Position numbers and translations under genes: made by a program. Positions 15,919-21,620 of a stretch of 21,620 bases of DNA are shown here, piece by piece; the stretch's first letter is position 1, and each line of letters starts with the position of its first letter. The notes beneath the pieces are model-generated. The model did no database searches, had not been told where the DNA came from, and saw nothing but the letters and a program-made list of their open reading frames with translations. Source of the DNA: an uncultured Acidobacteriota bacterium (GTDB lineage: Bacteria; Acidobacteriota; Terriglobia; Terriglobales; Acidobacteriaceae); NCBI GenBank assembly GCA_903832475.1, contig CAILBQ010000359.1, forward strand, positions 1 through 21,620. Direction: 5' to 3'.

Positions 15919-15951
15919 AAAAAAGCCGCTTCATCGCGAAGCGGCTTTTGT
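15919..15951. terminator. Bidirectional rho-independent terminator
   Basis: AAAAGCCGCTTC (15921-15932) and GAAGCGGCTTTT (15938-15949) form a perfect 12-bp stem with the 5-nt loop ATCGC. An A-run on the left and a T-run on the right give a U-tail in both directions. It lies between the convergent GT87 gene and the 307-residue orphan and probably ends both transcripts. Confidence 0.92.
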
Positions 15952-15965
15952 GTGCTTTTTCGCCA

Positions 15966-16889
15966 TTACATGTTGGCGTGGCCGGAGCGCATGTCTTCGT
16001 TGAAGGTCGGCTTGGTGATGGCCATCGCCTTTTCCATTCGCGCGCGGAACTGGTCCGCTCGGCTGATCAGCAGGGGCGTGGGCGCAGCGTATTCGCCGGA
16101 GAGGCTTAGAAGCCCCTGGCCGGCTTCATCCTTCGCCATGCGAAGCAATTCCGACTCGGTTGTGTTCAGGTATTGCGCATCCCGTGGATCCGCAATCCAC
16201 ACCGGCTGGCTGTTTCCCAAAACGCCGGAGAGCCAGTAAGTCTTGAGCAGCAAATACTCCAGCCGGGAGGCGTCATCCGTCTCGGTAAAGATGAATTTGT
16301 GCTGCCAGCGGCTGTAATACCGCGTAGTTACGGGGACCGGCTGGCGGTTGCCGCTCTTGACCAGCTCCAACTGTCCCTGGTCGATCGTCTTGCGCACGGC
16401 GTTATACAGAAAGGTCTCCGCGTAGGGTTGTTCAGGAGCCGGCACGATCTCGGCGAAGGTGACCGTCATCGACGCCGAAATCTTGGCGTGCAGCGGCGAA
16501 TTTGTGCCGTCTTCCAGGTGAATTTCGCCGTGCACGATGAACGTGTCGGCGCCTGACGTCGACCGGTGAAACGGCCAGCGGAAGTTGCGGAACGAGATTG
16601 GCAGACCCTCCAGCGTGACGTACGCGTCCGGCCGCGGATTGCGCAGCCGCTTGGCTTCCTCGGCCAGATGCTGGGTCATGGCGGGAAGCAAGTCCGGCTT
16701 GTTGAAGTCGAAGTATTCGCTCAGCTCCAACTGCAGGCTGCGCGCCGGGTCGGCGGCCAGGGCCAGCTGAAAAACAGCCGTGGGATGGCCGTGGAAATCT
16801 TTGCCTTCGGTGGTCGAAACAAGCTGGAGTCCTGCCTGGCGGGAGGCGGTGGCCATGGCATCGGTTAGTGCGGTCTTCAGTGCGGTCAT
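15966..16889 (-). CDS. Conserved-looking soluble protein of unknown function
   Basis: The 307-residue product is not a family I recognise. It has no signal peptide or membrane segment, so it is probably cytoplasmic. The N-terminal part is mixed alpha/beta with LQLELSEYFDFNKPDLLPAM and a long charged helix (AEEAKRLRN). The centre has a beta-rich segment with VTLEGLPISFRNFRWPF and VHGEIHLEDG. The C-terminal half includes TRYYSRWQHKFIFTETDDAS and ends in a Gln/Gly/Ser-rich helix. The start is ATG 16889, with AAGGA 6 nt upstream; a GTG at 16916 would add nine residues without a ribosome site. It is 79 bp downstream of the exported orphan on the same strand and may be cotranscribed with it. Confidence 0.75.
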   Translation of the reverse strand: MTALKTALTDAMATASRQAGLQLVSTTEGKDFHGHPTAVFQLALAADPARSLQLELSEYFDFNKPDLLPAMTQHLAEEAKRLRNPRPDAYVTLEGLPISFRNFRWPFHRSTSGADTFIVHGEIHLEDGTNSPLHAKISASMTVTFAEIVPAPEQPYAETFLYNAVRKTIDQGQLELVKSGNRQPVPVTTRYYSRWQHKFIFTETDDASRLEYLLLKTYWLSGVLGNSQPVWIADPRDAQYLNTTESELLRMAKDEAGQGLLSLSGEYAAPTPLLISRADQFRARMEKAMAITKPTFNEDMRSGHANM

Positions 16890-16968
16890 GCGGAATCCTT
16901 CGCTGCTACTGCCCACATTTTACCTGCTGCCATCAAGCCACCGCTTCAGCAGGGTTTTGCAGACTGCT

Positions 16969-18129
16969 TCAGTACGACTGACCGTTGCCGTGGACCTTGG
17001 TGTTCTCCACCCAGTTGCCGGGTAGAATCCCGTTGGGATTGGTGTTGGGATCGTTGGTCTGGTACCACTGCGTCTGGTTGCCGGTGGTGTTGGACCAGGT
17101 GTGTCCGTACGCGCTTGAAACCTTCGCCGTGCCGCCCGGGCCCGCGACCGTCTGCTGATCGAGCGAGTAGTCGACCCAGTCGGAGGTCGCCGTGGTGCGC
17201 GCGTTCATGGCGTTGTTGGCATTGTTCATGGAGCTGTGGAAGGACGATTCCTGCTGCTTCATAAAGGCTGCGTGATTGCGCTGCGAGCTGGCCATGAACT
17301 GCTCGTGCTGCTGGCGGAGCATGGCGTTGCCGGCCTCTTGCTGGCGGTGGAGTTGTTCGAAGCGTTGTTGATCCACCGCAGCCTGGTGTCGCAGCACCTG
17401 CTGCAGCCAGGCGTCCTCATGCGGGGTGCGTACCAGGTCGTGAGCGTCGACGAGCGCGGCCAGCGCATCCAGCTTGCCTTTGGGCGCGCGCAGGACGTCG
17501 ACGTGGGCCGAGCAGCCTCCACCTGCGAGGGCGCCGGTGCTGTTATTTACCCGGCATTCGACGTACACGCGCAGACGCTGCTCGATGACGAAGGTGCCGT
17601 TCGGCGTCTCGACGCGGACCGCGGCCGCCGTGGCGGAGCCTTTGATGTTTGGGCTGATGTGCGACATGTTGTTGGCCACGCCGTCGACGCGCTTTTGGTA
17701 GGAAGGGGCGATCGCCATCGGGCCGATCACGCGCATGCCGTTGCCGGCGACCATCTCTTCGTAATGCTTCAGGAATTCTTCAGCGGTCAGGGGCTTCCCG
17801 TAGTCGAGACAGCCGTTCGGCGCCTTCATCTTCATGTTGGGGTGGTAGGTCCATTCGAAGGTGGGCTCGAGTCGCATCTCGTTGAGTCCGTCCGGCGAGT
17901 AGGCGCGGAAGACGGGCATCGGGATGTTGGAGCACTCGGGCCCGGGCAGGACTGTGCCCTGGAACTTCCAGCCGGCGGGGATGGTGATGGTGAAGGCTTT
18001 CATCCCGTAGGCGGGGTCGGTGATGTTGACGGTGGTGAGATTGTCCGCCTGCGCGAGCCGCCCCGGGCCAAAGAAGGCGAGGGCGATCGCGCCGAACGAA
18101 AGGAGCGAGGGCATCAAAGGACGCGGCAT
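16969..18129 (-). CDS. Exported protein of unknown function with Gln/Asn/His-rich coiled region
   Basis: The 386-residue protein begins with a signal peptide of about 28 residues (basic start, hydrophobic core, cleavage after LAQA). The mature N-terminal part (about 30-240) resembles a compact secreted domain with FTITIPAGWKFQG and several cysteines (PECSNIP, NGCLDYG, VECRVN, GGCSAH) that could form disulphides. A charged helical region rich in Gln, His, Asn and Met (about 255-325; RQQHEQFMASSQRNHAAF) looks like a coiled coil. The C-terminal tail is Asn/Thr/Gly/Trp-rich. ATG 18129 is preferred over ATG 18153 because AGGAGAG lies 4 nt before it. The role is unknown; a periplasmic or cell-surface location is inferred. 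Confidence 0.8.
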   Translation of the reverse strand: MPRPLMPSLLSFGAIALAFFGPGRLAQADNLTTVNITDPAYGMKAFTITIPAGWKFQGTVLPGPECSNIPMPVFRAYSPDGLNEMRLEPTFEWTYHPNMKMKAPNGCLDYGKPLTAEEFLKHYEEMVAGNGMRVIGPMAIAPSYQKRVDGVANNMSHISPNIKGSATAAAVRVETPNGTFVIEQRLRVYVECRVNNSTGALAGGGCSAHVDVLRAPKGKLDALAALVDAHDLVRTPHEDAWLQQVLRHQAAVDQQRFEQLHRQQEAGNAMLRQQHEQFMASSQRNHAAFMKQQESSFHSSMNNANNAMNARTTATSDWVDYSLDQQTVAGPGGTAKVSSAYGHTWSNTTGNQTQWYQTNDPNTNPNGILPGNWVENTKVHGNGQSY

Positions 18130-18176
18130 GGGTCTCTCCTGGGGAGGGGACATCCGAGGCCGCTCTTGCCTGTAGT

Positions 18177-18193
18177 CGGAAGGGGACCTTCCG
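18177..18193. repeat. Short perfect inverted repeat upstream of the exported orphan
   Basis: CGGAAGG (18177-18183) and CCTTCCG (18187-18193) flank a 3-nt loop. It sits about 50 bp upstream of the exported gene's start in the 190-bp divergent gap shared with higBA. It has no T-run, so an operator or 5'-leader hairpin is more likely than a terminator. Confidence 0.4.
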
Positions 18194-18286
18194 CGAACGC
18201 TGCGGCTTCTACTCCATACCGCGCAGCGAGGGTGGAAAAGCCCTCATCCGGGGTGGCTGAATGCCAAAAGCTACGCCCATCCGGAT

Positions 18287-18321
18287 TTGCCAAACGTAAC
18301 ATGACGTGTTACACTAAGGCT
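18287..18321 (+). promoter_or_regulatory. higBA promoter with embedded inverted-repeat operator
   Basis: TTGCCA (18287-18292, -35) and TACACT (18310-18315, -10) are 17 bp apart. Between and partly over the -10 lies GTAACA-TGACG-TGTTAC (18296-18312), a 6-bp inverted repeat with a 5-nt centre. Such a site is expected for autorepression by HigA or HigBA. The predicted transcription start falls about 7 nt past the -10, at the higB GTG. Confidence 0.65.
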
Positions 18322-18600
18322 GTGATTCGGTCTTTCCGGCATCGCGGCATTGAGCAATTCTTCAAAGCCGGATCGAAGGCCGGCATAAAGCCGAAACATG
18401 AATCGCGACTCAGAATCCTTCTGACGACTTTGAATCTGGCATCGACGCCGCTCGATATGAATCGGCCTGGTTGGGGATGGCATCCGTTGAAGGGCGACCT
18501 GGAAGGACATTGGTCGGTTTCGGTGAATGGCAACTGGCGACTGACGTTTTCGTTCGAGGATGCCGATGCAATTCTTATTGACTATCAGGACTACCACTGA
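18322..18600 (+). CDS. higB: HigB-family toxin (RelE/ParE superfamily mRNA interferase)
   Basis: The 92-residue product matches the HigB/GraT pattern: IRSFRHRGIEQFF at the start, GWGWHPLKGDLEGHWSVSVN in the middle and GNWRLTFSFEDADAILIDYQ with a terminal DYH. Family members cut mRNA at the ribosome when free of antitoxin. The GTG at 18322 is chosen because it gives the family's normal N-terminus and because the in-frame ATG at 18301 lies inside the operator and -10 region. AAGG is only 2 nt before the GTG, so initiation may be near-leaderless. The toxin gene precedes the antitoxin gene by 12 bp, the hallmark HigBA order. Confidence 0.92.
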   Translation: MIRSFRHRGIEQFFKAGSKAGIKPKHESRLRILLTTLNLASTPLDMNRPGWGWHPLKGDLEGHWSVSVNGNWRLTFSFEDADAILIDYQDYH

Positions 18601-18612
18601 AGGAGCGCTCCG

Positions 18613-18888
18613 ATGTCCGTGATGCACAATCCCGCAAGCCCTGGCGAATTGCTCAAGGAGTTCCTGGGCGACATTACGGTGACACGGCTGGCCGAGCACA
18701 TTGGCGTTGCGCGGGCGACGATTTCCCGCATTCTGAATGGACGCACGACCGTGACCGTGGATCTCAGCATTCGACTAGGCGAGGCGCTAGGGCTGTCGCC
18801 GGATTTCTTTTCAAAGGCGCAGCTACAGTATGACCTGTGGGTGGAATCGCAGAAGAAGCGGACGCGGATCAAGCCGCTGGCGGCGTAA
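18613..18888 (+). CDS. higA: HigA-family antitoxin (XRE helix-turn-helix)
   Basis: The 91-residue protein neutralises HigB and represses the operon. MHNPASPGELLKEF starts the HigA signature; the helix-turn-helix runs about 22-45 (TVTRLAEHIGVARATISRIL), followed by NGRTTVTVDLSIRLGEALG and FFSKAQLQYDLW. AGGAG at 18601-18605 is 7 nt before the ATG at 18613; ATG 18622 is an alternative that would remove three residues and matches many HigA N-termini. It likely binds the GTAACA/TGTTAC operator upstream of higB. No terminator is evident in the 35-bp gap to the convergent orphan. Confidence 0.95.
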   Translation: MSVMHNPASPGELLKEFLGDITVTRLAEHIGVARATISRILNGRTTVTVDLSIRLGEALGLSPDFFSKAQLQYDLWVESQKKRTRIKPLAA

Positions 18889-18923
18889 CGCAGCCCGAAC
18901 CGAACCTATACCCAATGCTCCTT

Positions 18924-19691
18924 CTAGCTTAAAAGCTGCTCGCCGATCAGCAGCACCCAGATTTGCAGTTCGGTGGAACGATCGCTCAGGTCCAAGCTGC
19001 AAAGTTCCGCAGCGAGAAGCTCCCAAGCCTTTTCTATAATCGACGAGCCAAGTATTACTTCCCTAAGCGATGAACGGTACTTGGACTTTCTCCAATCCAA
19101 CTCCTCGGCACGGCGAACCAGCCACTCGGCGAGCGTCACCAGCGCCTTGTCCGGAACCCGTGGCTCGAGTTGAAGAGCGAACCAAAGCAGCGCTATCGCG
19201 TAGCCGCAAATCGAAGGGTTGTTACCCTCAGGCTTGGAATTCAGGATGAGCCACGAGAAATTCTGGGCGGTGATCAAGCGGAAGTCTTCAGGCAACGACC
19301 GCAAACTCCAAATCAATTGAATGGAAGTGGCGCCCGTGGAGCCGTCGTTATAGCTGTAGCTGTAGGGCGGATGTTCGGCTCGCAGGATGGCAGCGCAGGC
19401 AAATGCACGCATCCAGTGGCGAAACACTACCCTTTCGATAGGCTGCACATCCGGAAGCTCGGGCTCTGACCAGCGGATCAGTTCCAGTGCCTCCATTGGG
19501 AATCGGACCAAGTCCTTGGGAAATGTGCCAGTTTCCCGAACCTGCTGGAGTGCAACGAGATACTTCTCTGAATCCATGCCGTAATCCGCCATGGAGATAG
19601 CTTCGAGCATCTCGTCGCTCACGTGCGCAGAAATGACGCGCAGCAGCACATCCGGGTCGGGATCGAATTGTTTCAGAAGGTTAGCGATCAT
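18924..19691 (-). CDS. Soluble, mainly alpha-helical protein of unknown function
   Basis: I do not recognise this 255-residue protein. It is predicted soluble, acidic and helix-rich, with RFPMEALELIRWSEPELPDV near 80-99, an aromatic RAEHPPYSYSYNDGSTGATS segment near 120, and RRAEELDWRKSKYRSSLREV near 210. There is no signal peptide or membrane helix. Start at ATG 19691; a TTG at 19739 would extend it without a ribosome site. Its wording is more AT-rich and less codon-biased than its neighbours, and it sits convergent to the higBA module, which suggests recent acquisition. Small helical proteins of this kind are often immunity or contact-system proteins, but no evidence here supports that. Confidence 0.75.
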   Translation of the reverse strand: MIANLLKQFDPDPDVLLRVISAHVSDEMLEAISMADYGMDSEKYLVALQQVRETGTFPKDLVRFPMEALELIRWSEPELPDVQPIERVVFRHWMRAFACAAILRAEHPPYSYSYNDGSTGATSIQLIWSLRSLPEDFRLITAQNFSWLILNSKPEGNNPSICGYAIALLWFALQLEPRVPDKALVTLAEWLVRRAEELDWRKSKYRSSLREVILGSSIIEKAWELLAAELCSLDLSDRSTELQIWVLLIGEQLLS

Positions 19692-19743
19692 TGCGCACAC
19701 GCCCACCCTTGACGCAATAGCCCGTAAAGGATGGGGCAACCAG

Positions 19744-19764
19744 CATTGTGGTTATCGCACAATG
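19744..19764. repeat. Inverted repeat between the PIN/TRAM gene and the 255-residue orphan
   Basis: CATTGTG (19744-19750) and CACAATG (19758-19764) form 7-bp arms around GTTATCG. It starts 7 bp beyond the PIN/TRAM stop codon on the minus strand and has no T-run. It may be a weak hairpin at the transcript end, or an operator for the downstream orphan. Confidence 0.45.
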
Positions 19765-19770
19765 GGCGAC

Positions 19771-20808
19771 CTAGTGCGTAAACTCGACGGAGACGGCGGT
19801 GCGGGCGGCTTCGGTGCGGGCGGCATTCTCGTCCAGGCGGCCAAAAATCATTTTGCCGCTGGCCGTCTGCAGCACGCTGGTCACGGTGATCTCGACGTTG
19901 CGGCCGATGACGCGGCGCGCATGGTCGACGACCACCATCGTGCCATCATCCAGGTAGCCAACGCCCTGGTTGTATTCCTTGCCCTCTTTGAGGATAAGGA
20001 TGTTCATCTTCTCGCCGGGCAGCACAACCGGCTTGAGCGCGTTGGCCAAGTCGTTCACATTGAGGACTTCGACGCGATGCAGCTGCGCCACCTTGTTCAG
20101 GTTGAAGTCGTTGGTGACCACCTTGGCGTCCCACTTCTTGGCCAATTCGAGCAGCTTGAGGTCGACTTCCTTGATGGAAGGAAAATCGTCGGGCACGATC
20201 TGGATCTGCAGGTTGTGGTTGGATTGCATGCGCTGCAGCATATCCAGCCCGCGGCGGCCGCGCTGGCGCTTGGAGCTGTCGGTCGAGTCAGCGACCACTT
20301 GCAGTTCGCGCAGCACAAACTCGGGAATGACGTAGATGCCGTCCATGAAGCCTGTATCGGCCACATCGGCAATACGCCCGTCGATAATGACCGATGTATC
20401 CAGTACCTTGAAGCTCTTCTTGCTGATTTTCTCGCCCGTAAAGACGGTGCCCAGCGCGGCAGGATTGAGCAGGTCACCCTTGCTCGTCCCCACCAGCAGG
20501 CCTACATAGGTCATCAACATCAGCACGAAGACCTGGATGGTTGCCGACGTTGGTCCGGCAGGCAAAGCCGAGCGCAATACCAAGCAGAACAGCGACGCTC
20601 CAACAATGCCAAGCACCGAGCCCGTCACCGCACCGATGAGGCGGCGAAGGTTCAGCGCGCGAACCCGCAACTCAAAAACAATGACAGCCGCAGAGGCGAG
20701 GGCGCCCAGTCCGGCCGCGAGAGGTCCTGACACTCCAAAGGGTTGAAGGAAAAAACATATCGTCGCAACTACGCCAACAAAGAGAACGCGCAACAAAATA
20801 AGATCCAT
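19771..20808 (-). CDS. YacL-like membrane-anchored PIN/TRAM domain protein
   Basis: The 345-residue protein has about four N-terminal membrane segments (3-22, 30-47, 56-80, 88-107), then a cytoplasmic PIN nuclease-like domain (about 130-255) and a C-terminal TRAM RNA-binding domain (about 268-330, GEKMNILILKEGKEYNQGVG). PIN acidic residues are visible: D137 in KVLDTSVIIDGR, D143, an acidic EFVLRELQVV, and TNDFNLNKVA. This is the arrangement of Bacillus YacL, thought to act on RNA; its target is unsettled. YacL is often next to ispD or radA, which are not seen here. ATG 20808 has GGGAG 10 nt upstream, part of a hairpin. The gene is divergent from the TetR regulator. Confidence 0.93.
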   Translation of the reverse strand: MDLILLRVLFVGVVATICFFLQPFGVSGPLAAGLGALASAAVIVFELRVRALNLRRLIGAVTGSVLGIVGASLFCLVLRSALPAGPTSATIQVFVLMLMTYVGLLVGTSKGDLLNPAALGTVFTGEKISKKSFKVLDTSVIIDGRIADVADTGFMDGIYVIPEFVLRELQVVADSTDSSKRQRGRRGLDMLQRMQSNHNLQIQIVPDDFPSIKEVDLKLLELAKKWDAKVVTNDFNLNKVAQLHRVEVLNVNDLANALKPVVLPGEKMNILILKEGKEYNQGVGYLDDGTMVVVDHARRVIGRNVEITVTSVLQTASGKMIFGRLDENAARTEAARTAVSVEFTH

Positions 20809-20818
20809 AAAAGTGCAG

Positions 20819-20832
20819 CTCCCGCCAGGGAG
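20819..20832 (-). promoter_or_regulatory. Leader hairpin enclosing the Shine-Dalgarno of the PIN/TRAM gene
   Basis: On the mRNA, CTCCC and GGGAG form a 5-bp GC-rich stem around TGGC. The 3' arm GGGAG (20819-20823) is the only plausible ribosome site of the gene, so folding would hide it. The stem is short, so its effect in the cell is uncertain. Confidence 0.4.
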
Positions 20833-20860
20833 AAAAATCGTCCCGGCATTCCAAGGTGGG

Positions 20861-20890
20861 AGTATGCATAGACCAATGGAGAATCGTCAA
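20861..20890 (-). promoter_or_regulatory. Candidate promoter of the PIN/TRAM gene
   Basis: Read on the minus strand, TTGACG (20885-20890) and CATACT (20861-20866) are separated by 18 bp. This would start transcription about 50 nt before the ATG and include the Shine-Dalgarno hairpin in the leader. The rest of the 268-bp gap to the TetR gene (about 20891-21010) holds no gene I can support. Confidence 0.45.
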
Positions 20891-21010
20891 GTTGCGAAAG
20901 TTGCAGACATGAAAATATTTAGAGGAATAGTCAACAGCAACTTCTGAGAAGAAGGGAAATATCGGACTGTCTCTTCATAGCTGGAGCGCGTTGCCGCAAT
21001 CCCACCTTTG

Positions 21011-21072
21011 CACTCTTTCAAAGAAAGACATTGACTACCATACCAACTAGTTGGTATGGTAGCGAAAGAGTG
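21011..21072 (+). promoter_or_regulatory. TetR-gene promoter with a perfect 28-bp palindromic operator
   Basis: CTACCATACCAACT (21035-21048) is followed directly by its reverse complement AGTTGGTATGGTAG (21049-21062), a perfect 28-bp palindrome. TTGACT (21031-21036) and TATGGT (21055-21060), 18 bp apart, form a promoter whose spacer and -10 are covered by the palindrome, as expected for TetR-type autorepression. An outer 9-bp inverted pair, CACTCTTTC (21011-21019) and GAAAGAGTG (21064-21072), flanks it asymmetrically; the right copy runs into the ribosome site. Confidence 0.8.
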
Positions 21073-21076
21073 AGGC

Positions 21077-21620
21077 ATGCGCTTGATGGAAATTGAACAT
21101 CAGTCGAAACAGAAACTGCTCAACGCCGCCATCGATGTCATACGCGCCAAGGGCTACTCCGCGACCCGCGTTGACGACGTGTGTGAGGTCGCAGGACTAA
21201 CCAAGGGAAGCTTCTTTCACCATTTCAAAGGCAAGGAAGACCTGGCCCTTTCGGCGGCCGGCTATTGGAGCGAGCGGGCGGCCAGCTTGTTTGCTGAAGC
21301 GTCGTACCGGTCCCTGCCTACTCCGCTCGAGCGTCTGCTGGGCTACCTGGACTTCCGTAAAGCCATCCTGCTTGGTGAGGTGAAGGAATTCACCTGCCTG
21401 GTGGGCACCATGGTCCAGGAGGTCTACGACACACACCCGAACCTGCGCGCTGCCTGCGAAAAGAGCATCTGGGAGCACGCCGGAACCCTGGAGGCGGACA
21501 TCGAAGCCGCCATGCGCGAGGTGGAACCCGCCGATCGAAAGAAACTGAACTTCACTGCGGCCGGTCTTGCCCTGCATAGCCAGGCTGTCTTGCAAGGGGC
21601 CTTCATTCTTGCCAAGGCGC
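21077..21620 (+). CDS. TetR/AcrR-family transcriptional repressor (3'-truncated by window edge)
   Basis: About 181 residues are visible; only the last few helical turns should be missing, since the family runs 190-210. The N-terminal DNA-binding domain (about 9-56) has KLLNAAIDVIRAKGYSATRV and the recognition helix region LTKGSFFHHFKGKEDL (41-56). The ligand-binding domain has EFTCLVGTMVQEV with C107, a position close to the redox-active Cys106 I recall for E. coli NemR; this similarity is suggestive only. ATG 21077 gives the longest product, but GAGTGAGG at 21068-21075 lies only 1 nt before it; ATG 21086 has 10-nt spacing and is a real alternative. It probably represses itself through the 28-bp palindrome. 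Its target genes likely lie downstream outside the window. Confidence 0.93.
   Translation, partial: MRLMEIEHQSKQKLLNAAIDVIRAKGYSATRVDDVCEVAGLTKGSFFHHFKGKEDLALSAAGYWSERAASLFAEASYRSLPTPLERLLGYLDFRKAILLGEVKEFTCLVGTMVQEVYDTHPNLRAACEKSIWEHAGTLEADIEAAMREVEPADRKKLNFTAAGLALHSQAVLQGAFILAKA

Noticed and set aside
14832..15920. 362-residue minus-strand frame opposite the GT87 gene
   Set aside because: It is highly charged and repetitive in composition, the mirror of hydrophobic codons, and antisense to a clear membrane protein.
17236..18600. 454-residue plus-strand frame ending at the higB stop
   Set aside because: Its first two-thirds is antisense to the exported orphan. Only the last 92 codons resemble a protein family (HigB), and a promoter lies just before them.
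19591..20730. 379-residue plus-strand frame opposite the PIN/TRAM gene
   Set aside because: It is antisense to a well-supported PIN/TRAM frame and has a His/Gln-rich shadow composition.
20887..21078. 63-residue minus-strand frame in the gap before the TetR gene
   Set aside because: It spans the palindromic operator and promoter and shows no ribosome site or family resemblance.
1..21620. CRISPR array, tRNA, rRNA, insertion sequence or prophage
   Set aside because: No regularly spaced direct repeats, tRNA-like cloverleaf, rRNA stretch, transposase motif or terminal inverted repeats were seen by eye.

Overview
The window looks like chromosomal DNA of a GC-rich Gram-negative-type bacterium. Gene content and style (M16 peptidase, AlaC-type aminotransferase, TM2 protein, YacL-like PIN/TRAM protein, many lineage-specific secreted or membrane orphans) suggest an Acidobacteria-like (Terriglobia) host. 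That taxonomic call is an inference; no rRNA or other marker gene is present. I see no tRNA, rRNA, CRISPR array, transposase or phage gene, so most of the window is ordinary chromosome with a few accessory patches.

Layout. (1) 1-4310 is a run of four minus-strand genes: a six-segment membrane protein, a UbiA-like membrane protein with degenerate motifs, a class I SAM methyltransferase and, after a 109-bp gap, a PaoC/XdhA-type molybdenum hydroxylase large subunit cut by the window edge. (2) 4466-10497 is a run of plus-strand genes: a large secreted M16 zinc peptidase ending in a strong hairpin terminator, AlaC-type aminotransferase, a membrane-anchored orphan and a two-domain VOC (CatE-like) protein. 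(3) 10494-13846 holds ligA and a GT4 glycosyltransferase on the minus strand, joined by an ATGA overlap; the glycosyltransferase also overlaps the VOC gene tail-to-tail by 4 bp. (4) 13976-15875 holds a TM2 plus zinc-ribbon protein and a GT87 (DUF2029) membrane glycosyltransferase on the plus strand, closed by a 12-bp-stem bidirectional terminator. (5) 15966-18129 holds two minus-strand orphans, one cytoplasmic and one exported. (6) 18287-18888 is a HigB-HigA toxin-antitoxin module with a promoter that contains an inverted-repeat operator. Next to it is a minus-strand orphan with a different base composition. (7) 19771-20808 encodes a membrane-anchored PIN/TRAM protein whose Shine-Dalgarno sequence lies in a small hairpin. 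(8) 21011-21620 is a TetR-family regulator, cut by the window edge, behind a perfect 28-bp palindrome embedded in its promoter.

Several long open frames lie antisense to these genes (for example opposite ligA, the M16 peptidase, GT87 and PIN/TRAM). They are typical third-position-GC shadows and are not annotated. Many genes have a longer TTG/GTG-initiated frame than the start chosen here; the reasons are given per gene. No clearly new multi-gene system is visible. The best candidates for a second look are the UbiA-like/UbiE-like/membrane-protein cluster, the HigBA promoter-operator with its possibly leaderless GTG start, and the TetR operator.
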